From Magnetospirillum gryphiswaldense MSR-1 v2 (lineage in GTDB: Bacteria > Pseudomonadota > Alphaproteobacteria > Rhodospirillales > Magnetospirillaceae): DNA of 64,000 nucleotides. Location: assembly GCF_000513295.1 (NCBI RefSeq), contig NC_023065.1, forward strand, positions 4,279,001-4,343,000. The letters run 5' to 3'. Shown in pieces: positions 18,450 to 27,935 of this stretch. The first letter of the stretch is position 1. Each line of letters begins with the position of its first letter. The position numbers were made by a program, and so were the translations under genes. The notes under the pieces were generated by a model. The model did not search any database. It saw nothing but the letters and a program-made list of their open reading frames with translations, and was not told the DNA's origin.

Positions 18450-19159
18450 GATGCTCCGCTCAGCCGGAGGGCCGCCAGACGCTCGGGCGTGCCGATATCG
18501 GTGAAGGTGACCGGCTGCGGCACCGCCAGCAGGCGGCTCAGGCCGGGCAGGACGTCGCGCTCCAGCGATGTGGGGGCAGTGCGGGCGATGTGGTCCAAAA
18601 GCGCCGATGAGAGCAGGTACAATCCGGCGTTGACCAATCCCGGACCGGGGACGGTGTCGGCCTTTTCGGTGAAGGCTTTGACCATGCCGTCGGGATCGGT
18701 GGTGACGCTGCCGTAGCTGCGCGCATCGTCGACTTGCGCGCATAACATGCTGGCCTGGGGAGCATGGGTGCGGTGCACGGTGACGAATTGTTCAAGGTCG
18801 GCATCGACCAAGGTGTCGCCGTTGATGACCAGGACCGGGTCGCTGGTCAGCAGTGGACGATGCCGCGCCAACGCCCCGGCGGTGCCCAGGGGGATAGGCT
18901 CGACGGCAACGACCACCTGGGCGATACGGGGCGGGCACGTGTCCAGCCAGCTTTCCACCTTGTCGGCCAAGTGCCCCAGGCACAGGACGATACGGCGGGC
19001 GCCGGCGTTTTCCAGCCAGTCGAGCAGGATGTCCAGGAACGGGCGGTCGCCGATGGGAGCCAGTACCTTTGGGACCATGCCCAGGACGGGTCTGATGCGG
19101 GTACCCAGTCCGCCGGCAAGTACGGCCACGTCCAGGCCGGCCAGGGGAGCTTCGCTCAT
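18446..19159 (-). CDS. Sugar-1-phosphate nucleotidyltransferase (HddC/ManC type)
   Basis: 237 residues. The nucleotide-binding signature AVLAGGLGTRIRPVLGMVPK (about 12-31) is followed by KVLAPIGDRPF, LVINGDTLVD and NAGLYLLS, the order of sugar nucleotidyltransferases. Length and pattern resemble HddC-type heptose-1-phosphate guanylyltransferases more than full-length RmlA. It would activate a sugar for the co-transcribed GT2. The start is the first ATG at family-typical length; the longer frame lacks homology. Confidence 0.82.
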   Translation of the reverse strand: MSEAPLAGLDVAVLAGGLGTRIRPVLGMVPKVLAPIGDRPFLDILLDWLENAGARRIVLCLGHLADKVESWLDTCPPRIAQVVVAVEPIPLGTAGALARHRPLLTSDPVLVINGDTLVDADLEQFVTVHRTHAPQASMLCAQVDDARSYGSVTTDPDGMVKAFTEKADTVPGPGLVNAGLYLLSSALLDHIARTAPTSLERDVLPGLSRLLAVPQPVTFTDIGTPERLAALRLSGAS

Positions 19160-19301
19160 GAGTATGCCTTTCTGGCGGAATGTTTCTCGGCGATACTGGC
19201 GGTGACCGAGGCCGGGTGTCAACGTGTCGCTGGGTTGACTCGGAGAAGGCGGGCGCTATGGTCCGGGAAAGGTGTCTTTCACAGTGGATCGACGGCTGCC
19301 G

Positions 19302-21545
19302 ATGACCCTGAACGATTTGCTGCAGCAAGGACGCTGGGCCGAGGCCGCGGCGGCGCTGGACGCCCATCTGCGACGTCAGCCGGATGATTTCGACGTCTGC
19401 ATGATGTTGGGGCAGGTTCGTCTGCGCCTTGGCGATGGGGAGGGCGCCGAACAGTCTTTCCATCGGGCCGGGGGATTGCGTCCGCACGACCCCATGCCGT
19501 TTTACGCCCTGGCGGTCACCGCCTTGGACCGCGGCGATCTGGATGGTGCGGTGGAATTTTGCCGGCAAGCTCTGGCGATCGCCCCCGATCATGTCGGCGC
19601 GCTTTACAATCTGGCCTGGGTTCTGCGCCGGCAGGGGCGGATCGACGAGGTTCCGGACCTGTTGCGGCGGGTGGTGGCGTCTGACCCCGCCCATCGTCTG
19701 GCTTGGTTCAACCTTGGCAATGCTTTGCTGGATCTGGGGCAGGTGGATGGTGCCATCGACGCGTTGTGCCACGCTTGCGATCTTCAACCGGATTGGACCG
19801 AGGCCGCCGTCGCTCTGGCCCAGGCCTTGCGGCGCCGGCGCCGGGACGAGCCCGGGCGCGAGAGGCTGGAGCGGGCTTGGGCGATGAAGCCATCGGCCCC
19901 GCTGGCTTCGGCCTTGGGCAATATCGCCGGCGACATGGGGGGCGCCGAGGATGCCGAGCGCTATTATCGGCGAGGTCTGGAACTGGAACCGGGCCATGTG
20001 GAATGTCTGGTCAACCTGGGCCATCTGCTGCACCAGTCCCATCGGCTGGAGGAAATGGCGGCATCCTTGCTGGACGCGGCGTCCCGCCTACCCGGCGAGA
20101 CGGCCTTGGTCAACCTGACGGGGCTGCTGTATTCGCGCCGCAACGATCTGGACCGTGCCGGTGAATGTTTCGAGCGCGCGGTCGCCATGGACCCCGCCGA
20201 TGTCGAGGTCTCCTGCAACCTGGGGGCATTGTATGCCCAGCGCGGGGATGCCGGGCGGGCGGCGGCACAGTTTCGCCGGGCGTTGACGCTCGATCCCTTC
20301 AATCCGGTGATCCACAGCAATCTGTTGATGGCTTTGGTTCATGGCGAGGGATTGTCGGCGGACGAGGTGTTCGCCGAGCACCTGGAATACGGTCATCGGC
20401 AGGAAAGTCGGGTCGAGCCTTTCGTCCATCACCGGCCCACCGCCGACGACGCGGCGCACCGTCCCCGACTTGGTTTCGTCTCGCCGGATCTGCGGACCCA
20501 CGCCATCGCCTTCTTCTTCGAGCCGGTTTTGGCGGGACTGGTGAAGCGGGGGGTGGAATGCCATCTCTACATGACCCGAGCGCTCCAGGACGATACCTCG
20601 GACCGCCTGCGGTGCATGGCCCACGGCTGGCGTGACTTGTCGGGGATGGATGCCGACAGCGCCGCTGGCATCATTCATGGCGACGGCATCGACATCCTGG
20701 TCGACCTGGCCGGGCATACCGCTTTCAACGGCCTGCCCGTCTTCGCGCGCAAGCCGGCGCCCATCCAGATCTCCTGGCTGGGCTATCCGGCCACCACCGG
20801 CCTCGGCCGCATGGATTACCGTATCATCGGCTATCCCGCCTCGACCGCAGATATCGCCCACAGCACGGAAAAGCTACTGACCGTAATCCCCGCTTTCCAG
20901 CCGCCGGCGAACAGCCCGGATGTATCGCCGCCGCCCATGCTTGCCGGGCGTCCGCTGGTGTTCGCCTCGCTCAACAAGAGCTCGAAACTCGGGGAGCGGG
21001 TCTACGAAACCTGGGCAGCCTTGCTGCGCCAGGTTCCCGCATCCCGGTTTTTGCTGGTGACGCCCGGCGGCGATGCCGCCACGGTCCGGGCCGAATGGCG
21101 TGATCGGGTGGCCGGCTGGGGGATTGATCCCGACCGTCTTGACCTACGCCCAACCTGCTCGTTGGACCGTTTCCTGGATTTGTTCGCCGAGATCGACATC
21201 GCCCTTGATCCGTTTCCCTATGGCGGCGGGACCACCTCGCTGCTGACGGTGTGGATGGGGGTGCCGCTGATCGCCTTGCAAGGGGACGGCGAGGCGGGGC
21301 AGACCGGGGCGATGCTGCTGCGCGGCCTGGGGGCGGACACGTTGGTGGCCAGGGACGAGGACGACTACGTCCGCCGCGCCGCTGCGCTGGCGGCGGACCC
21401 CGATCTCCTGGTATCCTGGCGCGCCCGGTTGCGCCCGCTGCTGTCCACGTCCTTGTTGTTGCGTGAAGGACGAACCGCCGCCGATCTGGAGCGTGTGCTG
21501 CAAATGCTTTGGGCCGACCATACCCGGCAAGAACGCCACGGGTGA
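19302..21545 (+). CDS. TPR protein with SPINDLY/OGT (GT41) glycosyltransferase domain
   Basis: 747 residues. About 350 residues of tetratricopeptide repeats precede a GT41 domain with its landmarks intact: RLGFVSPDLRTHAIAFF, DILVDLAGHTAFN, APIQISWLGYPATTGLGRMD, ASLNKSSKL and DPFPYGGGTTSLLTVWMG. This family moves GlcNAc or another sugar onto Ser/Thr of proteins in the cytoplasm. Near a flagellin locus, protein O-glycosylation is plausible. ATG 19302 is preferred; a GTG ten codons earlier is possible. Confidence 0.9.
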   Translation: MTLNDLLQQGRWAEAAAALDAHLRRQPDDFDVCMMLGQVRLRLGDGEGAEQSFHRAGGLRPHDPMPFYALAVTALDRGDLDGAVEFCRQALAIAPDHVGALYNLAWVLRRQGRIDEVPDLLRRVVASDPAHRLAWFNLGNALLDLGQVDGAIDALCHACDLQPDWTEAAVALAQALRRRRRDEPGRERLERAWAMKPSAPLASALGNIAGDMGGAEDAERYYRRGLELEPGHVECLVNLGHLLHQSHRLEEMAASLLDAASRLPGETALVNLTGLLYSRRNDLDRAGECFERAVAMDPADVEVSCNLGALYAQRGDAGRAAAQFRRALTLDPFNPVIHSNLLMALVHGEGLSADEVFAEHLEYGHRQESRVEPFVHHRPTADDAAHRPRLGFVSPDLRTHAIAFFFEPVLAGLVKRGVECHLYMTRALQDDTSDRLRCMAHGWRDLSGMDADSAAGIIHGDGIDILVDLAGHTAFNGLPVFARKPAPIQISWLGYPATTGLGRMDYRIIGYPASTADIAHSTEKLLTVIPAFQPPANSPDVSPPPMLAGRPLVFASLNKSSKLGERVYETWAALLRQVPASRFLLVTPGGDAATVRAEWRDRVAGWGIDPDRLDLRPTCSLDRFLDLFAEIDIALDPFPYGGGTTSLLTVWMGVPLIALQGDGEAGQTGAMLLRGLGADTLVARDEDDYVRRAAALAADPDLLVSWRARLRPLLSTSLLLREGRTAADLERVLQMLWADHTRQERHG

Positions 21546-21571
21546 CGGTCGTGCCGGCAAAGGAGAGAAAT

Positions 21572-22900
21572 ATGGGTGTGAAGGCCGAAGCGCCGACGAC
21601 TCGCTTGGAACGCCCCTGCGCGTTCGTGTGGATGCAGGTGAATGTCGACTATAGGGGGACGGTGCGCCCCTGTTGCCATGTCAACGATGCCGGCGCGTTT
21701 GGGAACTTGAACGAGCGGTCGTTGATGGAAATCTGGAACGGCGAAGCCTGGCAGCGTCTGCGCCGGGCCTGGGTGGCGGGCGACCTGTCGGGGACGCCCT
21801 GCGAAGGCTGCAAGGTCGTCGCCGTCGAGGGCGCGCCCATTGCGTGGGAATTCCCGGTACGGTCGGGCAGCGAGAACAGTCCGGCGTCGGCAAACCAGGC
21901 GCTGGCGCTGGCGGAAATGCAGAGTGGCGCCATTGTTCAGCTGGCCAAGCCGGTAGTTCTGCAATACTTCCCCTCGACCTTGTGCAATATCGATTGCACC
22001 TTTTGCTTCCAGTGGGATCAGAAGGGAATCAAGCTCGGTGCCAAGGGCATGGAGATGGTCACGCAATTGATGCCGACCTTGATGCGGATCGACTGGATCG
22101 GCGGGGAACCCACGGTCCAGCAGGATTTCCGACGCTGGCTGTCCGACCTGGACATCGATGCCAATCCCAACCTTAACGTCGGCATGGTTTCCAACGGTAC
22201 CATCCTCGATACCGCGTTGGTCAAGCTGTTCGAGCGGATTTCCGGATTCGTGTCGGTATCGCTCGACGCCGTCGACAAGGCGCTGTATGAGGACATCCGC
22301 GCCGGTGCCGTCTGGGAGGACACCCGGCGCAACGTCGAGACCTATCGGGCCATCAGCCGATCCAATCCGGGGTTCAGGCTTTACGTCTCATGCTTGCTGC
22401 AAAAGAAGAATCTGGCACATCTGCCCGATTTTCTGAGTTTTTGCCTGGAACGGGAAATTCCGGCCAAGGTGTACCCGTCCGAAAGCTTCCCGTTGTTCGA
22501 GCGCCTGGATATGTTCGACGATCCCGCCAGCGAATTGCCCGAAAACTGGGAAGAGGTGTTCGAGCGGACGTTGGTTCTGGCCCGTGCCCTTGACGCGGTG
22601 CAACCGAACAATTGCGAAAGTACTGTCCATTACTGCCGCGCGGCCGTCATGCGCGGGCTTGAACGCCACCGCGACAGCCGCCGTGTTCGATTGTCACCGT
22701 CGCCGGGCTCGACCGGAAGGATGGTCGTCGCCTACGCAGCGGGCGCCGCCATCGCCTATGCCCGCGTCAGCGGCGGCGAGGATATGTCGATCGCATTGCC
22801 CAACACGCTGCCGACGGCGAGTGTCCGCTTTTACCTGCATGGCGATGATCGCGGCACCGATCGCGCCCCCCCCCTGCAACCGCTGGCCGAGGAAGGTTGA
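21572..22900 (+). CDS. Radical SAM protein with N-terminal SPASM-like domain (permuted order)
   Basis: 442 residues. The N-terminus reads like a SPASM domain: GTVRPCCHV with C34-C35, GNLNERSLMEIWN, then C77-x2-C80. The radical SAM core comes after it, with C138-x3-C142-x2-C145 (CNIDCTFC), WIGGEPTVQQ and GMVSNGT. Normally SPASM follows the core. The Shine-Dalgarno AGGAGAG before ATG 21572 decides the start. The last 90 residues lack a recognised domain. It sits directly behind the SPINDLY gene. Confidence 0.82.
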   Translation: MGVKAEAPTTRLERPCAFVWMQVNVDYRGTVRPCCHVNDAGAFGNLNERSLMEIWNGEAWQRLRRAWVAGDLSGTPCEGCKVVAVEGAPIAWEFPVRSGSENSPASANQALALAEMQSGAIVQLAKPVVLQYFPSTLCNIDCTFCFQWDQKGIKLGAKGMEMVTQLMPTLMRIDWIGGEPTVQQDFRRWLSDLDIDANPNLNVGMVSNGTILDTALVKLFERISGFVSVSLDAVDKALYEDIRAGAVWEDTRRNVETYRAISRSNPGFRLYVSCLLQKKNLAHLPDFLSFCLEREIPAKVYPSESFPLFERLDMFDDPASELPENWEEVFERTLVLARALDAVQPNNCESTVHYCRAAVMRGLERHRDSRRVRLSPSPGSTGRMVVAYAAGAAIAYARVSGGEDMSIALPNTLPTASVRFYLHGDDRGTDRAPPLQPLAEEG

Positions 22901-22905
22901 CCCCC

Positions 22906-23892
22906 TCAGGGCTGCGTCATCCTGGCGGTTTGCCATTTCCATGTCGTGTCCAAGATGGTCGCCATGTCGGAAAACCGCGGCGTATAGCCCAGAAGGCGGG
23001 GCAGGATTTCCGCCTCGGCCACCAGCACGGCGGGGTCGCCCCGGCGTCGTCCGGCGTCGTACCAGTCCAGGCTGATGCCCCGGCTGCCGGACATGGCGGC
23101 GATCACGTCCAGGATGGACGCACCGCGCCCGTGGCCAAGGTCCAGGCTGGGGGCGAGGTTTTTCGCCGGCAGTCGCCGCAGCACCTCAACCTGTGCGTGG
23201 GCCAGATCGGTCACGTGGATGTAGTCGCGGACGCAGGTGCCGTCGGCGGTAGGGTAATCGGTGCCGTAGACCGCCAATCGACCGCCGGTACGCGCCAGCG
23301 TCACCACGTTGGGGATCAGGTGGGTCTCGGGGACGTGGTCCTCGCCGATGTCGCCATCGGGGTCGGCGCCGCAGACGTTGAAGTAACGCAAGGAAACGGC
23401 GTTGACCAATCCCTGGGCGCGCATGTCCTGCAAGACCCGCTCGACCGTCATCTTGGAATATCCATAGGGCGACAGGGGGGGCTGCGGGTCGGCGGTGCCG
23501 GTCGGGAACGGCTGGCGGGCGCCATAGACGGCGGCGCTGCTGGCGAAGACGATGTTCCGGACGCCGTGGGCTTGCAGGCGATCCAGCAGGACCAGGGTCT
23601 TGCCGACGTTGTTATGGTAATAGCGCAGGGGGTCGACGATGGAATCCTCGACGATGCTGCTGCCGGCGAAATGCAACGCGGCGACGGGATGGTACCGGTT
23701 CAGGACGGCGTCCATGAAGCCGGCATCGCCGATGTCGCCGGCTTCAAACGGTCCCCAGCGCACGGCATCGGCATGGCCGGTGCTCAGGTCGTCCACGGTC
23801 AGCGGACGAAAGCCGGCCTGGGCCAGCGCCTTGCATGTGTGGCTGCCGATATAGCCGGCTCCGCCGGTAACAAGCACGCAAGGTTCCATCAT
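22906..23892 (-). CDS. galE: UDP-glucose 4-epimerase
   Basis: 328 residues with the full GalE signature: VLVTGGAGYIGSHTCKAL, VDDLSTGH, HFAGSSIVEDS, the catalytic Ser in FASSAAVYG and Tyr/Lys in YGYSKMTVE, then LRYFNVCGADPDG. It interconverts UDP-glucose and UDP-galactose or the GlcNAc pair, supplying precursors. ATG 23892 matches GalE length; ATGs at 23889 and 23916 are alternatives. It lies 69 bases downstream of the HAD gene and probably shares that transcript. Confidence 0.93.
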   Translation of the reverse strand: MMEPCVLVTGGAGYIGSHTCKALAQAGFRPLTVDDLSTGHADAVRWGPFEAGDIGDAGFMDAVLNRYHPVAALHFAGSSIVEDSIVDPLRYYHNNVGKTLVLLDRLQAHGVRNIVFASSAAVYGARQPFPTGTADPQPPLSPYGYSKMTVERVLQDMRAQGLVNAVSLRYFNVCGADPDGDIGEDHVPETHLIPNVVTLARTGGRLAVYGTDYPTADGTCVRDYIHVTDLAHAQVEVLRRLPAKNLAPSLDLGHGRGASILDVIAAMSGSRGISLDWYDAGRRRGDPAVLVAEAEILPRLLGYTPRFSDMATILDTTWKWQTARMTQP

Positions 23893-23961
23893 CCCCTGTC
23901 CATTCCGGCGTTTCATGTGGTTAAGCGTAGAAGGGCAATCTTGAATCCTGGGTTAAGGGGC

Positions 23962-24723
23962 TCAGGGGATCAGTCCCTTGCGGCGCAACTTTTTCCTGCT
24001 GTGGTCGGCGCGGATGTGGTGGATCAGGCGCCACCAGGGGGAGCGCGGCAGCCAGGCCGCGCGGATCAGGCGGTCGTGCGCCATGTGGAGGTCGGAATGG
24101 AGGTTGTCGCCCACATGCAGAATATCCACTGGGTCCAGTCCGGTCAGTCGGATCAGGTGGTCGTACAAACCGCCGTCGCGTTTGGTTTGCGCCCTGTCTG
24201 CGCTGGATAATATCCGATCGGGCGCCAGTTCGGGTGACAGCCGGGTCAAAAGCCAAGCCAGATCGACGCCGCGCAGCGGGGTGTCGCTGACGATCGCCCA
24301 GGACATGCCGGCCTGGGCCCAGCACCGGATTTCCCGAGCCAGCGCGCCGTTGACGGCCAGATGGCGGACTTCGTAATCCAGTTCCACCTGGCGCAACCGC
24401 TCGATCCAGGCGGGATCCAAGACGAACTGGTGGCAAATCTCGGCCAGGATGGCATCGAAACGGACCTCGCCGCCGCCCGCAACCGCACGGGCGGCGGCGT
24501 AGGCATTGCGGGTATGGCGCAGGCGGGCTTCCAGCAGGCGGGGCGCACCGGGTGAGGCGGCGCCCAGGGCGCGGTGCTGGAGCAAGGCGACATCGCCGAA
24601 GCGGACGAACTCGGGTCGGGTTCCCCGTAACAGGACGGTGTCGAACAGATCGACGGACAGCAGGCGAGGCGGTGCCGCGTCCAGTAAGCGGCGCAAATCT
24701 CGCAGGGAGACGGGTTTGACCAT
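23962..24723 (-). CDS. HAD-superfamily hydrolase-like protein
   Basis: 253 residues. HAD motif I is LLSVDLFDTVLLRG (about 21-34), motif II the Ser in IVSDTP, a Lys follows in the DRAQTKRDGG segment, and motif IV is HVGDNLHSDLHMA. All catalytic positions look intact, so a phosphatase is plausible. The start is three bases after the end of the frameshifted gene's downstream frame, which argues that the two are read from one mRNA. The basic C-terminus (HSRKKLRRKG) is unusual. Confidence 0.78.
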   Translation of the reverse strand: MVKPVSLRDLRRLLDAAPPRLLSVDLFDTVLLRGTRPEFVRFGDVALLQHRALGAASPGAPRLLEARLRHTRNAYAAARAVAGGGEVRFDAILAEICHQFVLDPAWIERLRQVELDYEVRHLAVNGALAREIRCWAQAGMSWAIVSDTPLRGVDLAWLLTRLSPELAPDRILSSADRAQTKRDGGLYDHLIRLTGLDPVDILHVGDNLHSDLHMAHDRLIRAAWLPRSPWWRLIHHIRADHSRKKLRRKGLIP

Positions 24724-24726
24724 GGA

Positions 24727-25892
24727 TCACGCCCGCATCATGGTGACGGCCTGTTTCAGCAATCGACGGTCGTCAGCCCCGCCCATCCGTGCCGCCGCGC
24801 CCGGCCAGGGCATGTCCGTCCGCCCCATTCGCCAAGGTGATCCGGTGACGGGACGGGCCAGGGCGACAGTGTTTCCGGTCAGGGTTTCCTCGTAGCGCCA
24901 CTGTGCCAATGTGGCGCTTTCCGCCAGGGTCGGCAGGGCGAGAAAGCGGGCTAGGCGAATTCTGGCGCTGGCAACGTCAAGTGCCGGGGGGGGGCGTTGA
25001 TGATGGCCTCCTGCACGGCCCGCATCTCCGCGCATTGTTCCGGCGGTAGCAAGGAGGGGGCGCAATGGGGCGTGCCATCCGGGTTCCAGTCCAGCAAGGG
25101 GCCCGTCTCGCTGGCGCACAGGGCCTCCAGCGGCTCGGGAGAGCGGGAGAACAGGCGGGTGAACCAGGCCGGCTCCCCCAGTTCGGCCAGGAATGCTCGC
25201 GTCTCGCCGCCGCGGACGCCGACCCAGCGCGCCCCCGGCGTGGTGAGCAAATAGAGGCCGATGGTACGGATCGTCCGGCCTTCATGACGCAATATTTTTT
25301 CCAGGGCGTTTTGGATGTTGGCCGCGTATCCAAGGTCGGTCAGGAATAGGTGGGGGGCGGATAATGCGCCCACGCGATCGAGATGGGCCACCAGCCGCCA
25401 GCGCAGTTCCCGCATGGTCCGCGCCAGCGGTGTCGCCTGGGCGGGGTGACGCAGCCAGGCCAAAAAACTCTCCAGGCTGTCGCTTCCGGCGGTCAGCGCC
25501 AAGCCCGGGGACGAAAGCGGCGGCGGTAGCCCCAGTTCGCAGGCGGCTTGCGCGGGGGAGAGCGGCAGGCGGCGACCGCGCACCAGAAAGTTCCGCAGCG
25601 CTTCGTCATCCTCGGCGGACAGGATCGCCGCCTTCATGCACAGGCGGCGGTTGAGCCAGATTTCGGCGGCGGTTCCGCCGTGTCGACGGTGCAGACGGGC
25701 CAGCAGACGCCCCTCGCGCATGATCCCGTATAGCGGCGTGGCGGAAGCGGGCAATTGGCTTTGCAGCCAATGGGCGAAGGCGTGCAGGACCGATCCGATG
25801 ACATCGGCGATGTCGCCACCGGCAAGAGGGGGCGGGGCGGAACTGTCGACGGTGGCGGCCAGGGCCGCCTCCAGTCGGGCGACGGGGGTCAC
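24727..25892 (-). pseudogene. HAD-like glycan-cluster gene interrupted by a frameshift in a C9 tract
   Basis: The frame from GTG 25892 encodes 313 residues ending at 24951. It includes TPLYGIMREGRLLARLHRRH and LGYAANIQNALEKIL, like large HAD-related proteins of polysaccharide loci. At 24986-24994 the plus strand has nine G (C9 in the mRNA). One extra base there would join residue ~300 to a second open frame (RFLALPTLAESATLAQW onward) stopping at 24727, three bases before the HAD gene, giving about 388 residues. This is a natural frameshift, a phase-variable tract, ribosomal slippage or a sequencing error. The start overlaps the aminotransferase stop. Confidence 0.7.
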
Positions 25893-26977
25893 GGTGCCGG
25901 GTCCAAGCTTGCCCGGGCGGCGGCGGCGATCCGCTCCACCGCTTCCCCGTCCAGGTCGCAATGAAACGGCAGGCCAAGGGTTTGGGCGGCTCGACGGTCG
26001 GTTTCCGGCGTCGGCACTTGCGGACAATGGGCGAAAGCCGCCTGCTGGTGCAGGCCCGGCCCCCACCAGCGGCGGGTTTCGATGGCGGCGGCGGTGAAGC
26101 GGTGTTCCGCCGCCTGCCAGCCGCCGGGGAATTCCAGGTTCATGGTGTTGGCGGCGAAGGAGCGGGTCAATTCCGCCCGCCATCCCATCGACTGCGGCAG
26201 CATGTCGGCCAGCCTTGCGGTCAGGGCCAGGATTTCCCGACGGTTCTGGGGCCATTGGTCCAGCGCCGCCAGGGCGGTCGCTGCATGGTATTCGCTGAGC
26301 TTGGCGTTCATGCCGGCCATATGGGCGTGGCGGTCGCCGGAAAAGCCGAAATTGGTGATGGCGGCGCAGCGGCGCAGAAATTGGGTGTCGCGGCACAGGA
26401 TGAAGGCGCCTTCGCCGGCGCCCAGCACCTTGGTCGCATGCAGGCTGACCACCACGGGAACATCGCCGCCCATGGCGGTGTCGAACCCGGCGGCGGCGTC
26501 GACCGCCACGGCAATTTGGTGACGGCGGTGAAAGTCCTGCCAGCCGGACATGTCCACGGGGCGACCGAAGGCGGAAACCGGCATGACCGCGCCGACCGGA
26601 GCGGGAGCCCGAGCGCAATAATCGGCGGCCATGTCGGGGCGGAGCATCCCGCTGGCTTCATCCACATCGACCAGAAAGGGAACCAGTCCGGCCAGGAGAA
26701 TGGCGTGGGCCGAGGCGGCGAAGGTCCAGGCCGGTACCATGCACAAGCTGCCGGCCGGAAGGCCGAAGGCCATCAAGGTCGCCGCCAAGCCCAAGGTGGC
26801 GTTGGCCACCGGATGCGCCGGAGCGTTGAAACGGTCTTGCAGCCTGGCGGCCAGTTCGCAGGCCAACGGTCCCATGTTGGAATAAAGTCGTGTCTGGTCG
26901 ATGCGGCGCAGATAGGGCAGCAGCGCGTCGGCGTCTGGCAAACGGGGGCGCATGACCGAGATGGCGGGCGTGTCCAT
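25889..26977 (-). CDS. DegT/DnrJ/EryC1/StrS-family aminotransferase
   Basis: 362 residues. An SNMGPLACELAARL segment near residue 34 is the substrate loop. AVAVDAAAGFDT replaces the usual EDAAQA/CHA block, and VSLHATKVLGAGEGAFILC carries the PLP lysine (about 184). It would aminate a keto-sugar nucleotide. It is transcribed away from the thymidylyltransferase gene, so a dTDP-amino sugar is possible, but no dTDP-glucose dehydratase is in the window. The family is wide and specificity cannot be read. Confidence 0.83.
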   Translation of the reverse strand: MDTPAISVMRPRLPDADALLPYLRRIDQTRLYSNMGPLACELAARLQDRFNAPAHPVANATLGLAATLMAFGLPAGSLCMVPAWTFAASAHAILLAGLVPFLVDVDEASGMLRPDMAADYCARAPAPVGAVMPVSAFGRPVDMSGWQDFHRRHQIAVAVDAAAGFDTAMGGDVPVVVSLHATKVLGAGEGAFILCRDTQFLRRCAAITNFGFSGDRHAHMAGMNAKLSEYHAATALAALDQWPQNRREILALTARLADMLPQSMGWRAELTRSFAANTMNLEFPGGWQAAEHRFTAAAIETRRWWGPGLHQQAAFAHCPQVPTPETDRRAAQTLGLPFHCDLDGEAVERIAAAARASLDPAP

Positions 26978-27059
26978 GACCTTACCCTAGCATGGAAATC
27001 TTAACCCAATCTTGGTGAGATACGGCCAAAATGGCCGGGCATCCAGAAGGGAGCGCGTG

Positions 27060-27935
27060 ATGAAGGGGATCATCCTTGCCGGCGGGACGGGAAGTCGTCT
27101 GCGACCGGTGACCTTGGCGGTGTGCAAGCAATTGCTGCCGGTCTACGACAAGCCGATGGTGTTCTATCCGCTGTCGGTGCTGATGTTGGCCGGCATCGAC
27201 GACATCTTGCTGATTTCTACCCCACGCGATCAGCCTTTGTTTCAGCACCTGCTGGGCGACGGCAGCCATCTGGGTATCCGCATCGGCTATGCGGTGCAGG
27301 ACCATCCCGGCGGTCTGCCCCAGGCCTTTACCATCGGTGCCGATCACATGGCGGGCGAACGGACCGCCATGATCCTGGGTGACAACGTGTTCTTTGGCGA
27401 AGGCATGGGGGCCCTGCTGACCTCGGCCATGCTGGGGCGCGGCGCCGTCGGCTTCTGCACCCGGGTCACCGACCCCCAGCGTTACGGCGTGGTGTCGTTC
27501 GGCGCCGACGGCAAGGTCGACAAGTTGCAGGAAAAGCCGGTGACTCCGCTGTCGGATTGGGCGATGACCGGGCTTTATGTGGTCGACGGCGATGCCGCCG
27601 CGCGCGGAGCCATGCTTAAGCCCTCGGCCCGAGGCGAGGTGGAGATGGTCGATCTGCTGGGCAGCTATCTCGCCCAGCAGCGGCTGTCCATGGTCAAGAT
27701 CGGGCGCGGCTACGCCTGGTTCGACGCCGGCACCCACGACAGTCTGCTGGAAGCCTCGGAATTCGTCCGCACGGTGGAAGGCCGCCAGGGTCTGAAGGTG
27801 GCCTGCCTGGAAGAAATCGCGCTCAGGCGCGGCTTCATCGATCTGGACCGTTTCGCCGTCTTGGCCCACGATGCCGGCGACACGTCCTATGGGCGCTATT
27901 TGCGGGCGGTACTGGCCGAAATGCGGGAGGCATGA
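27060..27935 (+). CDS. rfbA: Glucose-1-phosphate thymidylyltransferase
   Basis: 291 residues, the family's normal length. MKGIILAGGTGSRLRPVT opens the protein and is followed by KQLLPVYDKPMVFYPLSVLM, LGDNVFFG and AWFDAGTHDSLLEAS. It makes dTDP-glucose from dTTP and glucose-1-phosphate. ATG 27060 follows AGAAGGGAG at good spacing. The other rhamnose-pathway genes (rfbB, rfbC, rfbD) are not in this window, so the dTDP-sugar may enter another branch here. Its stop overlaps the SDR start. Confidence 0.93.
   Translation: MKGIILAGGTGSRLRPVTLAVCKQLLPVYDKPMVFYPLSVLMLAGIDDILLISTPRDQPLFQHLLGDGSHLGIRIGYAVQDHPGGLPQAFTIGADHMAGERTAMILGDNVFFGEGMGALLTSAMLGRGAVGFCTRVTDPQRYGVVSFGADGKVDKLQEKPVTPLSDWAMTGLYVVDGDAAARGAMLKPSARGEVEMVDLLGSYLAQQRLSMVKIGRGYAWFDAGTHDSLLEASEFVRTVEGRQGLKVACLEEIALRRGFIDLDRFAVLAHDAGDTSYGRYLRAVLAEMREA

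Noticed and set aside
24951-26618. A 555-residue open frame spanning the aminotransferase gene
   Set aside because: Its first 240 residues are an antisense-free shadow of the DegT gene in another frame, low in complexity; the real gene starts at GTG 25892.
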